64,000 nucleotides of DNA from contig NZ_CP121017.1 of the NCBI RefSeq assembly GCF_041468085.1, positions 1,901,501 to 1,965,500 of the forward strand, given 5' to 3'. Origin of the DNA: Tistrella mobilis (GTDB taxonomy: Bacteria; Pseudomonadota; Alphaproteobacteria; Tistrellales; Tistrellaceae). The position numbers and the translations under genes were made by a program. Of the stretch, positions 1 to 8,461 are shown one piece after another. Below the pieces are notes generated by a model. It was given only the letters and a program-made list of their open reading frames with translations, ran no database searches and was not told the DNA's origin. Numbering within the stretch: the first letter of the stretch is position 1; every line of letters starts with the position of its first letter.

Positions 1-762
1 CCGGATATCGAGATCACGCCCGACCAGATCCTCTATACCTTCTCGGGCGTGCGGCCGCTGACCAATGCCGCGGCGGCGACCACCGGGCAGATCCCGCGCG
101 ATCACCATTGCCGCTTCGTGCCTGAAGAAGCGGGGCTGCCTTTCCCGGTGATGTGCATGATCGGCGGCAAATGGACCACCTTCCGCGGCTTCGGCGAGAT
201 CGCCGCCGATCAGGCGCTGGGCCGGCTGGGCGGGCGACGGCGGGTGTCGACCGACACGCTCGCGATCGGCGGCGGCCGCGATTTCCCGCCGGCCGGGCCG
301 GCGCGGGAGCGCTGGATCGCCGATCTGGCGGCCGCGACGGGGATCGGTGCCCACCGGGCACGGGCGCTGGCCGAACGTTACGGCTCTGCCGCGCGCCGGC
401 TGGCGGATGATTTCGTGGCCGCGGGCGACCGGCCGCTGGCAACCCATCCGGGCTATGGCACCGCCGAGATCCGCCATCTGATCCGGGGCGAGCATGTCGA
501 GGCGCTGGAAGACCTGATCTGCCGTCGCACCTCGCTCGCCATCTCGGGCGAGCTGTCGGCCGATCTGCTGGATGAACTGCTGGCGCTGCTGGCCGGGGAG
601 CGCGGCTGGACGGCGGACCGGGCCGCCGATGAACGCGCCCGGACGCTGGACCGGCTGGCCGCGCTGCACGACGTGACCGAAGACATGCTCCGCGCGCGCA
701 ACGACACAACCCGGGCCGCAAGCCGGGCCCGGACCGAACCTGCCTCTGAACACCTGGCTTGA
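1..762 (+). CDS. GlpD-like FAD-dependent polyol-phosphate dehydrogenase, C-terminal part
   Basis: The reading frame is open from base 1 and ends at a TGA at 760-762, so the start lies outside the window. The remaining 253 codons carry two hallmarks of aerobic glycerol-3-phosphate dehydrogenase relatives: a GVRPL segment near the edge and GGKWTTFR about 40 residues later, followed by the helical C-terminal cap domain. Family members oxidise glycerol-3-phosphate, or erythritol-4-phosphate in the EryB branch, and pass electrons to quinone at the inner membrane. An aldolase starts 18 bases downstream and an FGGY kinase follows, so the substrate may be a sugar alcohol phosphate other than glycerol phosphate; that is inference. 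The FAD-binding N-terminus is not visible, so the subfamily cannot be decided here. Confidence 0.85.
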   Translation, partial: PDIEITPDQILYTFSGVRPLTNAAAATTGQIPRDHHCRFVPEEAGLPFPVMCMIGGKWTTFRGFGEIAADQALGRLGGRRRVSTDTLAIGGGRDFPPAGPARERWIADLAAATGIGAHRARALAERYGSAARRLADDFVAAGDRPLATHPGYGTAEIRHLIRGEHVEALEDLICRRTSLAISGELSADLLDELLALLAGERGWTADRAADERARTLDRLAALHDVTEDMLRARNDTTRAASRARTEPASEHLA

Positions 763-780
763 AGAAAGGGCCCATCGTCG

Positions 781-1623
781 ATGTCCGACAAATTCCGCCT
801 CAACCGCCTGTTCCGCAATGGCCGCTGCCTCGACGTCGCGATCGACCACGGCATCTTCAACGAGCCGACCATGCTGTCGGGGCTGGAGGATGCGAAGGCC
901 GTGTTCGATAAGCTGATCGCGGCCGCACCCGATGCGATCCAGACCAATTTCGGCCAGGCCGACCTGCTGCAATCGGTGCCGACCCCGGTGAAGCCGGCCC
1001 TGGTGATGCGGGTCGATGCGGCGAATGTCTACAACCGCCACAAGCACACTCATATGTGGTCGACCCTGCAGCAGGCCGATGATCCGGTGCTGCCGGCGGT
1101 GCAGCTGGATGCGGCCTGCGTGGTGATCAACCTGCTGATGCTGCCGGGCGAACACGACCTGTTCCGCCAGTGCGTGGAGAACATCGCGAAGGTCCGTGCC
1201 GCCTGCGATCGCTATCGCATGCCGCTGATGATCGAGCCGCTGGTGATGGCGCCCCATTCCGAGGCCGGCGGCTATATGGTGGACGGCGATGCCGAAAAGA
1301 TCGTCGCCCTGGTCCGCTTCGCCCGAGAGCTGGGCGCCGATGTGATCAAGGCCGACCCGACCACCAATCCCGAAGACTTCCATCGCGTGGTCGAAACCGC
1401 CCGGTGCCCGGTGCTGGTCCGCGGCGGCGGCAAGGAGGATCTGCTGACGGTGCTGAAGAAGTCGGAAGCGCTGCTGAAGCAGGGGGCGAAGGGGCTGGTT
1501 TATGGCCGCAACGTCTATCAGCACGACAACCCGACGGGCGTGACCCGGGCGCTGATGACGCTGATCCATGATGACGCCACCGCGGAAGAGGCCTTCGCGG
1601 CGTATAAGGCCGTTGCCGCCTGA
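781..1623 (+). CDS. Class I aldolase of the DhnA/LsrF (DeoC/LacD) family
   Basis: This 280-residue protein is a single TIM barrel of the DhnA-type class I aldolase family. An early AIDHG motif fits the first strand. Lys190, in the context DVIKADP, is in the position of the Schiff-base lysine. VRGGGKED about 30 residues later matches the phosphate-binding loop. The enzyme should cleave or form a C-C bond in a phosphorylated ketose, or act as a thiolase-like LsrF relative. It lies 18 bases after the GlpD-like gene and 64 bases before an FGGY kinase, all on the same strand, so kinase, dehydrogenase and aldolase plausibly act in sequence on one polyol or sugar. A GAAAGGG Shine-Dalgarno-like stretch precedes the ATG. 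The substrate cannot be read from sequence. Confidence 0.85.
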   Translation: MSDKFRLNRLFRNGRCLDVAIDHGIFNEPTMLSGLEDAKAVFDKLIAAAPDAIQTNFGQADLLQSVPTPVKPALVMRVDAANVYNRHKHTHMWSTLQQADDPVLPAVQLDAACVVINLLMLPGEHDLFRQCVENIAKVRAACDRYRMPLMIEPLVMAPHSEAGGYMVDGDAEKIVALVRFARELGADVIKADPTTNPEDFHRVVETARCPVLVRGGGKEDLLTVLKKSEALLKQGAKGLVYGRNVYQHDNPTGVTRALMTLIHDDATAEEAFAAYKAVAA

Positions 1624-1687
1624 AGGCAGGGGTGACCGCCGCCCGAGGGCGGCGCGACCCGCAAGAAGACGTCAGGGAGGAAAAGAC

Positions 1688-3184
1688 ATGGCCTATCTTC
1701 TGGGCCTCGATGCCGGAAACACCATGGTGAAGGCGGTGCTGTTCTCGATCGACGGCGTCGAGCTTGCCGTCGCCGAGAAGGGCGGGTCGACCCGTCATCC
1801 GCGGCCGGGCCATGTCGAACGCGACCTGGACGAACTCTGGGCCTGTGCAGCCGCGGCGATCCGCGGCTGCATCGCCCGGGCCGGCATCGACCCGGCCGAG
1901 ATTGCGGCGATCGGCTGCGCCGGTCATGGCAACGGGCTCTATGCGCTGGACCACGACCGGCAGCCGCTGATGGGTATCCAGTCGATCGATGTCCGCGCGG
2001 GCGGGCTGGTGGAGCGCTGGAACCGCGACGGCACCACCGACCGGATCTGCCGCCTGGCCCTGCAACGGCCCTGGGCCGCGCAGCTGCCGACCCTGCTGTC
2101 GCATATCCGCGAAACCGACCCCGAAACCTTCGCCCGCATCGGCACGGCCTTCACCTGCAAGGATTACATCGCCTTCCGGCTGACGGGCGAGGTTGCGAGC
2201 GACGAGACCGATATGAGCGGCGCCGCCTGCCTGAAACTGCCCGAAGGCCGCTATGACGACGAGCTGCTGGCCGCCTATGGGCTGGAGGGCTGCGGCGGCA
2301 TCCTGCCGCCGGTGCACCGGTCGAGCGCGGTGACCGGCCGGGTGACGGCGCGGGCGGCGGCCGATGCCGGGCTTGCCGCCGGCACGCCCGTGGTCGGCGG
2401 GCTGTTCGACGTGATCGCAAGCGCGCTGGGCTCAGGCGTCGTCCGCACCGGTGCGGCCTCTCTGGTCGCCGGCACCTGGAGCATCAATCAGGTGATCGTG
2501 GACGAACCGATCCGCGACAACCCGCCCTTCATCACCTCGGTCTATGAAGGCACCCGCTTCATGGAGGTCGAGGCCTCGGCGACCTCTGCCGCCAATCTGG
2601 AATGGTTCATGCGCGAATGGGTGGCGCCCGAGGCCGATGCGGCGGAGCGGCCCTATGACATGGTCAACCGTCTGGCCGGCACGGTCAGGCCCTCGGCCGA
2701 TCTGCCGATCTTCCACCCCTTCCTGTTCGGTGCCGGCGACGATGCCGCGGCGCGGGCGGGATTCTTCGGTCTGGCCGGCTGGCACCAGCGCGCGCATCTG
2801 ATGTTCGCCCTGTTCGAAGGTGTCGCCTTCGGTCATCGCGCCCATGTCGACAATCTGCGCCATCGCGGCATCACGGTTGCGGATGCCGTGCTCTCGGGCG
2901 GCGGCGCGCGCAGCCGGGTGTGGTCGCAGATCTTCGCCGATGTGCTGAACCTGCCGGTCACCGTCACCCGTTGCCAGGAAACCGGCGCGCTGGGCGCGGC
3001 CATGGTGGCCGGTGTCGGTGCCGGCATCTTCCCGGATTTTGCCGCCGCAGCGGCACGCATGGTGGTGGTGGACCGCGCCCATGAACCGGATGCGGCGGCC
3101 GCAGAGATCCACGACCGCCGCTATGGCGTCTATACCACCCTGGTCGAGGCGCTGCGCCCCCACTGGAAGCGGTGGGGGAGCTGA
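1688..3184 (+). CDS. FGGY-family carbohydrate kinase (xylulokinase/LyxK/erythritol kinase-like)
   Basis: The protein has 498 residues, the normal length for FGGY kinases, which phosphorylate sugars or polyols with ATP in the cytoplasm. The N-terminal LGLDAGNTMVKA segment is the first phosphate-binding motif. GTPVVGGLFDV contains the conserved region with the catalytic Asp, and the GTWS and LSGGGARS segments belong to the second nucleotide-binding lobe. By eye it resembles L-xylulose kinase and erythritol kinase more than glycerol kinase. I chose the ATG at 1688 because an AGGGAGG ribosome-binding site sits 7 bases upstream; the open frame continues further upstream without similarity. It is the last gene of the operon, and its stop lies 4 bases from the convergent SDR gene. 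Confidence 0.88.
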   Translation: MAYLLGLDAGNTMVKAVLFSIDGVELAVAEKGGSTRHPRPGHVERDLDELWACAAAAIRGCIARAGIDPAEIAAIGCAGHGNGLYALDHDRQPLMGIQSIDVRAGGLVERWNRDGTTDRICRLALQRPWAAQLPTLLSHIRETDPETFARIGTAFTCKDYIAFRLTGEVASDETDMSGAACLKLPEGRYDDELLAAYGLEGCGGILPPVHRSSAVTGRVTARAAADAGLAAGTPVVGGLFDVIASALGSGVVRTGAASLVAGTWSINQVIVDEPIRDNPPFITSVYEGTRFMEVEASATSAANLEWFMREWVAPEADAAERPYDMVNRLAGTVRPSADLPIFHPFLFGAGDDAAARAGFFGLAGWHQRAHLMFALFEGVAFGHRAHVDNLRHRGITVADAVLSGGGARSRVWSQIFADVLNLPVTVTRCQETGALGAAMVAGVGAGIFPDFAAAAARMVVVDRAHEPDAAAAEIHDRRYGVYTTLVEALRPHWKRWGS

Positions 3185-3188
3185 CGGC

Positions 3189-3983
3189 TTACGCCGGGCG
3201 CGCGTCCTTGATCCGGCGGCGCAGCTTGACCATGCCGCCGATCCAGCGGTCGTAGTCGTTGGTTTTGTTGCGCATGTAGGTGAGCACCACCTCGTGCGGC
3301 AGGATCAGGAAGCGCTCGTCGTCGAGCGCCTTGACCACGATGCCGGCCACGTCTTCCGGCGTCAGCACCCCGTCGAGCGAGGCGGGGTTGCCGTCCATGG
3401 AGCGCAGCATGGCGGTATCCACGCCCTGCGGGCAGAGCACCGACACCCTGATGCCGTCATCCTTGTGGGCGATGGCGAGGGATTCGGCGAAGCCGATTGC
3501 GGCATGTTTGGTGGTGGAATAGGTGGTGCTGCCGATCTGCGACAACAGCCCGGCGGCCGAGACGGTGTTCAGGAAATAGCCGGCGCCGCGCGCCTTCATC
3601 CGCGGCAGCAGCGCCTTGGCCGCATGAATATGGGCCATGACGTTCACGCCCCAGCTGCGCTGCCAGTCGGCTTCGGTGGCGGAGGCGACGTCGTCGAAAT
3701 CCGGATCGCCGATCGCGATGCCGGCATTGGAGCAGAAGAGGTCGATCGGGCCGAATTTCGCTTCGACATCGTCGACCACCGCCAGGATGTCGTCGAATTT
3801 CGAGACATCGGCCCTGTAAGACGCAGTGGCGGCGCCCTGAGCGACGGTCTCGTCCGCGCCGGCCTCGTTCAGGTCGACGGCGATCACCGCCTTGGCGCCC
3901 TCGTCGGTGAAGCGGCGGCAAAGCGCGCGGCCGATGCCCGCGCCGCCACCGGTGACGACGACGACCTTGTCCTTCAGCTGCAT
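3189..3983 (-). CDS. Short-chain dehydrogenase/reductase (SDR)
   Basis: This is a 264-residue classical SDR. The N-terminal TGGGAGIGRAL segment is the glycine-rich NAD(P)-binding loop, followed by a CSNAGIA segment corresponding to the NNAG motif. The active-site set is visible as Ser in NTVSAAG and Tyr-x-x-x-Lys in YSTTKHA. It should oxidise or reduce an alcohol/ketone or similar substrate in the cytoplasm. The start at 3983 is supported by GGAGGAA just upstream; a longer open frame reaches 4136 but has no similarity. It lies 55 bases downstream of the DUF2855 gene on the same strand, so the two may be co-transcribed. The substrate is unknown. Confidence 0.88.
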   Translation of the reverse strand: MQLKDKVVVVTGGGAGIGRALCRRFTDEGAKAVIAVDLNEAGADETVAQGAATASYRADVSKFDDILAVVDDVEAKFGPIDLFCSNAGIAIGDPDFDDVASATEADWQRSWGVNVMAHIHAAKALLPRMKARGAGYFLNTVSAAGLLSQIGSTTYSTTKHAAIGFAESLAIAHKDDGIRVSVLCPQGVDTAMLRSMDGNPASLDGVLTPEDVAGIVVKALDDERFLILPHEVVLTYMRNKTNDYDRWIGGMVKLRRRIKDARPA

Positions 3984-4038
3984 GGGGGGAGTTCCTCCGG
4001 CTTTTCTGGTTCTTGGTTCGTGAGACGTTGCGGGACGA

Positions 4039-5178
4039 CTATACGGTTTCCGGCCCGGCCGCTGGAAGCACCACATAGCCCGCCCGGGGATCCGCGGTGC
4101 CGGCATGGAGCGCGCGGATGATCGATGCCGCCGCATCCAGCACGCGGCCTTCCTCGATCCGGATCCAGGGATCGGTGCCGGTGGTGGCGGCGGTCATGAA
4201 CCGGGTCTGATCCAGGTTGAAGCGGCGGGTGAATTCGGCCCCGCCCCAGTCGGCATTGCGTTTGCGGATCTGCACCGGCGCGAAGAACATCACCGGCGCC
4301 GGCCCGGGGAGGGCGGCCGCGGCTGCGAGCGTCCGGTCCAGAGGTGCGGTGTTGGCGGCCGAGCCGACCAGACAGTCATGGATCAGGCCCGGGCCGAAAT
4401 GGCCATGGATGCGCGCACGTAGCCCGTCCTCGCCTGAGAAATCGACATAGGTGGTCGGGCGGTCGGCGGCGATGCCATCCAGCTCGTCATAGGTCACCAC
4501 CCGGTCGTAGAGGCCGAGCGCTTCGGTGAAACCGCGATTGGCCCGGCTGGTCAGGCCGATCAGCTCGGGGCGATCGGCCAGGCCCGCCAGGCAGAAGGCC
4601 GCGCCATAGGCGGTCTTGGCCGAGGCAGACGAGATCACCAGCCGCGCCGCGCCGAACCAGCCATTGTCGGCCAGATAATCGGCCAGCACGAACGAGGTGA
4701 TGAACAGCGGCCGGATCAGCATCTGGGCGTTTTCCATTGCCGGCGACCAGACCGGATCGGCCGTGCAGCGGGTGTACTGGTTGTAGGCAGAGACCAGGGG
4801 CAGGCGATGCTCCGCCTGATCATAGAAGCCGCGCTCCGTCACCCGGCCGGGCTGCATGGTGATGCGGGTCGCGATCGGGAAATAGCCGTAGAAGCGCTCG
4901 CCGGGCGCGATGCCGTCGACCTCCGACGCCTCGACCTCGGCAAAGCCCCAGACGGGCATATGGCCGTGGTCGGGTCGGCCGGTCGGGAAGAAATCCCAAT
5001 AGCGCATCGCCTCGCCGAAGGCGGCATAGGTGATGTTGTTGGTGGTCAGCGCGAAGCGGTCGAGCCGGAGCCGGATGCTGCCCGGCGCGGCGGCCGGGGC
5101 GGGTATGGTCTCGATCAGGGCCGCACCGAGATCGGCCTTCGGTGTCAGCAGGCGGGTGATGGCAGGGGTATCGGTCAT
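4039..5178 (-). CDS. DUF2855 family protein (quinone-reductase-like fold)
   Basis: The 379-residue product resembles the DUF2855 family, whose members look like distant medium-chain reductases. Visible family-like features are LTTNNITYAAFGEAMRYWDF near residue 45, YGYFPIATR, and the central SSASAKTA segment where an alcohol-dehydrogenase-like protein would bind nucleotide. No zinc-binding residues of classical ADH are evident. The biochemical role is not established. The ATG at 5178 is preceded by AAGGA. The gene is divergent from a TetR regulator with a 66-base spacer and is followed by an SDR gene, so a TetR-controlled oxidoreductase pair, perhaps for detoxifying or using a carbonyl compound, is a reasonable inference. 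Confidence 0.75.
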   Translation of the reverse strand: MTDTPAITRLLTPKADLGAALIETIPAPAAAPGSIRLRLDRFALTTNNITYAAFGEAMRYWDFFPTGRPDHGHMPVWGFAEVEASEVDGIAPGERFYGYFPIATRITMQPGRVTERGFYDQAEHRLPLVSAYNQYTRCTADPVWSPAMENAQMLIRPLFITSFVLADYLADNGWFGAARLVISSASAKTAYGAAFCLAGLADRPELIGLTSRANRGFTEALGLYDRVVTYDELDGIAADRPTTYVDFSGEDGLRARIHGHFGPGLIHDCLVGSAANTAPLDRTLAAAAALPGPAPVMFFAPVQIRKRNADWGGAEFTRRFNLDQTRFMTAATTGTDPWIRIEEGRVLDAAASIIRALHAGTADPRAGYVVLPAAGPETV

Positions 5179-5244
5179 CGGTGTATCCTTCCGTATCTGC
5201 CATCAGCCTAGCCCTTCGCCGGGCTTTGGGGGTTCGGATTTGCC

Positions 5245-5874
5245 ATGCCTGCCACGCCGCTGACACCACCGGTCGCAAGGCCGCTGAAACGGCCGGTTCA
5301 GGCCCGCGCGCGCTTCACCGTTCAGGCGATCTATGACGGCCTGGTTCGGATCTGGCTGCGCGACGGGCCGGGTGCGGTGACCATGAAGGCGGTGGCGGCC
5401 GAAACCGGTTTTGCGGTCGGCACGCTTTACGACTATTTCCCCAATCGGGCGGCGCTGCTTTCAGGCTATGTCCGCCACTGCATCGACGATCTGATCCGGC
5501 GGCTGGAGGCCGATGCCGCGGCGGAACCCGATCTTCCCTGGGATCTGCGGATTGCGCGCCTGGTGCGGATGACCTGCGGCCTGGACGGCGCTGCCCCCTG
5601 TTTCGACCACGACATGCTGATGGTCGAACATGCGATCGCCGAAGAGAAACACCACCGCCGCGCCTATGAGGAACTGTCCGCCGCCTGGGTGCGGATCCTG
5701 GAGGCGACGCCCGGCCGGCCGGCCGGCATTGATGCCGCGGCAATCCGCGCCGCCTTCCTCATCGTGCTCGGCACCCGCCGCTATGTGCTGCTGGTGGAGC
5801 CGACGGCGGCCGAGGTGGGCGACTGGGCGGGGCGGCTGGAGAGGATGTGCCTGGGGGCGCTGGTGCATGGCTGA
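5245..5874 (+). CDS. TetR/AcrR family transcriptional regulator
   Basis: The protein has 209 residues with an N-terminal TetR helix-turn-helix. The region with MKAVAAETGFAVGTLYDYFPNRAALL is the typical recognition helix plus the start of helix 4. The C-terminal part is a divergent ligand-binding helical domain. It is transcribed divergently from the DUF2855 gene and probably represses that gene and itself, as is usual for this family. No clear long palindrome stands out in the 66-base spacer, so the operator is not assigned. The start codon choice is moderately sure because the preceding G-rich stretch is rather far away. Its stop lies 11 bases from the convergent SLOG-domain gene. Confidence 0.85.
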   Translation: MPATPLTPPVARPLKRPVQARARFTVQAIYDGLVRIWLRDGPGAVTMKAVAAETGFAVGTLYDYFPNRAALLSGYVRHCIDDLIRRLEADAAAEPDLPWDLRIARLVRMTCGLDGAAPCFDHDMLMVEHAIAEEKHHRRAYEELSAAWVRILEATPGRPAGIDAAAIRAAFLIVLGTRRYVLLVEPTAAEVGDWAGRLERMCLGALVHG

Positions 5875-5885
5875 CCCGGGCATCG

Positions 5886-7709
5886 TCATCCCGGGATGGC
5901 GAGCGTCCGCCCTTCCGCCGCGATTCGCCAGCTTGCCACATCGCCCAGCATGATGTCCGCAGCCCGCCGCGCCCGTTCCTGTGCGGCGGCTAGGTCGCCG
6001 GCACTGGCCGCATCGTCGGCCTCCATGGCAGCGATCAGGGCGGTGATTTCGGCGGCCATGCGCTTCGAGCGGCGGGCGCTGCCTTCGAAATCACCGATGA
6101 CCCGGATGCCATAGGCCGCCGTGGCGAGCACCGGCAGGCCGGCAGTCAGTGCAGTGACCAGGAATTGCCAAGACTCGCGGATCGGCCCGCAGGACAGTTC
6201 GACCGCCATATAGATCACCGCCGCGATCAGCGTCAGAACGAACAGCATTTCGCCGAAGGCCTCAAGGCGATGCTCCAGCTTGTGCAGGCGTGCATGCGTG
6301 GAGTTGTGATAGCTGCGCTGGCCGTCGAGCATCCGGAGCAGGGCGGTTCTTGCCGTGATGCCGCGATCATCGGTGCCCCGCAGCGCCGTCAGGCCGGCAG
6401 CCCGCAACAGGGCGCGTTCATACCAGGCGGTCCAGATTCCGATCGGGCCCTGCTGGATGACGGGACGGGCTGCCAGACCATGCATCGGCAGCGCCACCCG
6501 CAGCCGCTCCGCGACCTCGCGGGCTTCAAGCCAGCGGCGATGCCAGGCCCGGCGTCGGCCCTGGATGGTGTTCAACATCACCCAGAGCAGCAGCAGGATT
6601 TCGGCGCCGACGAAGACCGGCTTGCCGATCGCCTTGATCCCGAAGCTCTTGGACACCAGGATCGACAGGGCGACGGCGAACACCGCCAGGGCGGCGCAGA
6701 GGAAGTTCACCACGAAGGCGCTGCGGAAAACCTGGGCGTAATAATTGGCGAGCGCATCGGCCCAGCCATAGGCAGCGGTCAGTTCGGGCGGCGCGCCGGC
6801 ATGGGCCGCCGCTTCGTCCTCCGCTGCCGCTTCGGGGCTGGTGGCGCGGAAATCCCGCCATCGCGGCCGGCGTATGAAGGCCACGGCCTGGAGCCACAGC
6901 CAGGCCTGGCGAAACTGGACACGCCGCCGGCGCTCCCTCAGATAGGCCGCCAGATGGGCGGCCTCGTCACCGTTCACGGGGGGAGCGATCAGCCGTCCGA
7001 CCATCTCGTCCAGCCGCTGGGCCGGCTGCGCCGGCAGATCGTAGAACGACAGATCCGGGCGCGGATGCTGATCCATGTCGCGCCAGCGGATCGTCGGCGG
7101 GGCGGCTGCGTCGGCGGCGGAAATCACCACCACCGGTATGCCGCGACGGGCGGCGGCTTCCAGCATGTCGGGGGTGCCGCCGCGACCGGCGGCGGGGCCG
7201 CCATCCCAAACGGCGATCAGCAGGGCCACATGGTCCAGCATGACCAGCCCGGCCCGTTCATAGGCCTGTTCTGCCGCGGTCCGCTGCCCGGGCAGTTCCA
7301 CGACACGGGCGGCACGGGCGAGCAGGGACCCGAATTCCTCGCGCGAAGCCGCGTCGGCGAAATCCTCCTCGTAGATCTCTTTCGGGAAGGGCAGGGGGGC
7401 CTCCAGCTCGAAACCGGCCGCCAGCCCGGCCTCGGCCACGATGCGATCGGCACCTTCAGCCAGACTGGAGACGACCGACAGCCGCGGCGCATCCGCGCTC
7501 CAGACGCCGCCATCCCGTGCATGCATACGGGTGATCGTCGCCTGTATCTGGCGGAGCACATCTGCGACCTCGGCGGCGATCCGGGGGATGGCGGATGCAG
7601 GCAGCCGGTTCAGCCTGTGGCCGGTGATCCCGATGGACAGGGCAAGGCGCGGTTTCGGCGGGTGGATCAGCCGGGCCGGATGGGCGGGCAGGGCATCGGG
7701 CTTGGTCAT
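5886..7709 (-). CDS. SLOG-like nucleotide-sensor domain fused to transmembrane helices
   Basis: This 607-residue protein has two parts. Residues 20 to about 240 look like a Rossmannoid SLOG/DprA-like domain: GITGHR near residue 28, SSLAEGADRIVAEAG near residue 85, LPFPKEIYEEDF near residue 105, and a later AVWDGGPAAGRGGT motif. In SLOG proteins such motifs form a nucleotide or nucleotide-derivative binding pocket. The C-terminal half contains hydrophobic pairs near residues 330-375 and 500-545 separated by a charged helical region, resembling SLATT-type membrane effectors. Known SLOG-SLATT pairings are predicted conflict or stress systems. Here both parts are in one chain and I see no separate nucleotide cyclase nearby. 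The function is unknown; an alternative is a housekeeping membrane sensor. Confidence 0.62.
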   Translation of the reverse strand: MTKPDALPAHPARLIHPPKPRLALSIGITGHRLNRLPASAIPRIAAEVADVLRQIQATITRMHARDGGVWSADAPRLSVVSSLAEGADRIVAEAGLAAGFELEAPLPFPKEIYEEDFADAASREEFGSLLARAARVVELPGQRTAAEQAYERAGLVMLDHVALLIAVWDGGPAAGRGGTPDMLEAAARRGIPVVVISAADAAAPPTIRWRDMDQHPRPDLSFYDLPAQPAQRLDEMVGRLIAPPVNGDEAAHLAAYLRERRRRVQFRQAWLWLQAVAFIRRPRWRDFRATSPEAAAEDEAAAHAGAPPELTAAYGWADALANYYAQVFRSAFVVNFLCAALAVFAVALSILVSKSFGIKAIGKPVFVGAEILLLLWVMLNTIQGRRRAWHRRWLEAREVAERLRVALPMHGLAARPVIQQGPIGIWTAWYERALLRAAGLTALRGTDDRGITARTALLRMLDGQRSYHNSTHARLHKLEHRLEAFGEMLFVLTLIAAVIYMAVELSCGPIRESWQFLVTALTAGLPVLATAAYGIRVIGDFEGSARRSKRMAAEITALIAAMEADDAASAGDLAAAQERARRAADIMLGDVASWRIAAEGRTLAIPG

Positions 7710-7820
7710 CCACCGGTTGTCCTTCTGCTGGTGCCGGTCGCGTATGCAGGATAGGGGTGATGGTGTGCAACCACAAGGTTGCGGGTCAAGCTGATCTGTC
7801 TGTCGGCTCAGGGCTTAAGT

Positions 7821-7839
7821 GATATTGATAATTAATCGC
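7821..7839. promoter_or_regulatory. Possible Fur-type box before the ECF sigma factor
   Basis: GATATTGATAATTAATCGC is strikingly AT-rich against the background and resembles a Fur box built from GATAAT-like hexamers. It lies 52 bases before the preferred sigma-factor start and in the divergent spacer shared with the SLOG gene. A weak GTG start just before it would put the box inside the coding region, which argues for the later ATG. Confidence 0.5.
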
Positions 7840-7890
7840 AAAATCGTTAGCCTGCCCTCCCTTTCGCTTTTCCGCAGATGGCTGCCGGCC

Positions 7891-8460
7891 ATGGCCCCGA
7901 CGAAATCCGCAGACCTGCCCGGGCTGGTCGAAAGCTTCCAGATCCATTACGCCGATCTGCTGCGCTTCCTGCAAAGGCGCTGCGGCGACCCCGAACGTGC
8001 GGCCGATCTGATCCAGGACCTGTATTTCCGCGTCCGCGCCGCTGAAGACGAGGGCCGGGTGGTGGAAGATCCGCCGGCCTGGATGCGCCGGATCGCCATC
8101 AACCTGGCGATCGACGGTCAGCGGCGCGACCTGCGGCTGCGGCGCGAACAGGGCGACGAGATCGAGGGCATGGCGGTCGCCTGCGAACGGCCCCTGCCGG
8201 ACCGTGCGGTTGCCGCGCGTGAACGGCTGCGGGTGCTTGACGCAGCCCTTCAGGCGCTGCCTGATAAGCCGCGCCGGGCGCTGCTGCTGCATCGCGTCGA
8301 CGGATTGACCCAGGCCGAGATTGCGCGGCGGCTGGGGGTGTCGGAAAGCATGGTGATCAAATACGTGGCCCAGGCCCTGAAACACTGCCGCGACTGGCAG
8401 CGCCGGATCGACGATGGCGCCGTGCCGCTGATCGACGGCGGTCGGCAGGGCGGCGGCTGA
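7891..8460 (+). CDS. ECF sigma-70 factor, FecI type
   Basis: The product has 189 residues with region 2 (FLQRRCGDPERAADLIQDLYFRV) and region 4 (RRALLLHRVDGLTQAEIARRLGVS) of extracytoplasmic-function sigma factors. FecI-like members direct RNA polymerase to promoters of TonB-dependent receptor genes when the receptor senses its substrate. I prefer the ATG at 7891 because the earlier in-frame GTG at 7819 overlaps the Fur-like box. The next gene, a FecR-like anti-sigma factor, starts one base after its stop, and an STN-domain receptor follows. This is the classical FecI-FecR-receptor surface-signalling arrangement. Iron control through Fur is inferred from the AT-rich box. Confidence 0.88.
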   Translation: MAPTKSADLPGLVESFQIHYADLLRFLQRRCGDPERAADLIQDLYFRVRAAEDEGRVVEDPPAWMRRIAINLAIDGQRRDLRLRREQGDEIEGMAVACERPLPDRAVAARERLRVLDAALQALPDKPRRALLLHRVDGLTQAEIARRLGVSESMVIKYVAQALKHCRDWQRRIDDGAVPLIDGGRQGGG

Positions 8461-8461
8461 G

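Noticed and set aside
6165..7754. Plus-strand open frame of 529 codons opposite the SLOG-domain gene
   Set aside because: Composition is Gly/Arg/His-rich without domains, while the minus strand has coherent motifs and membrane helices.
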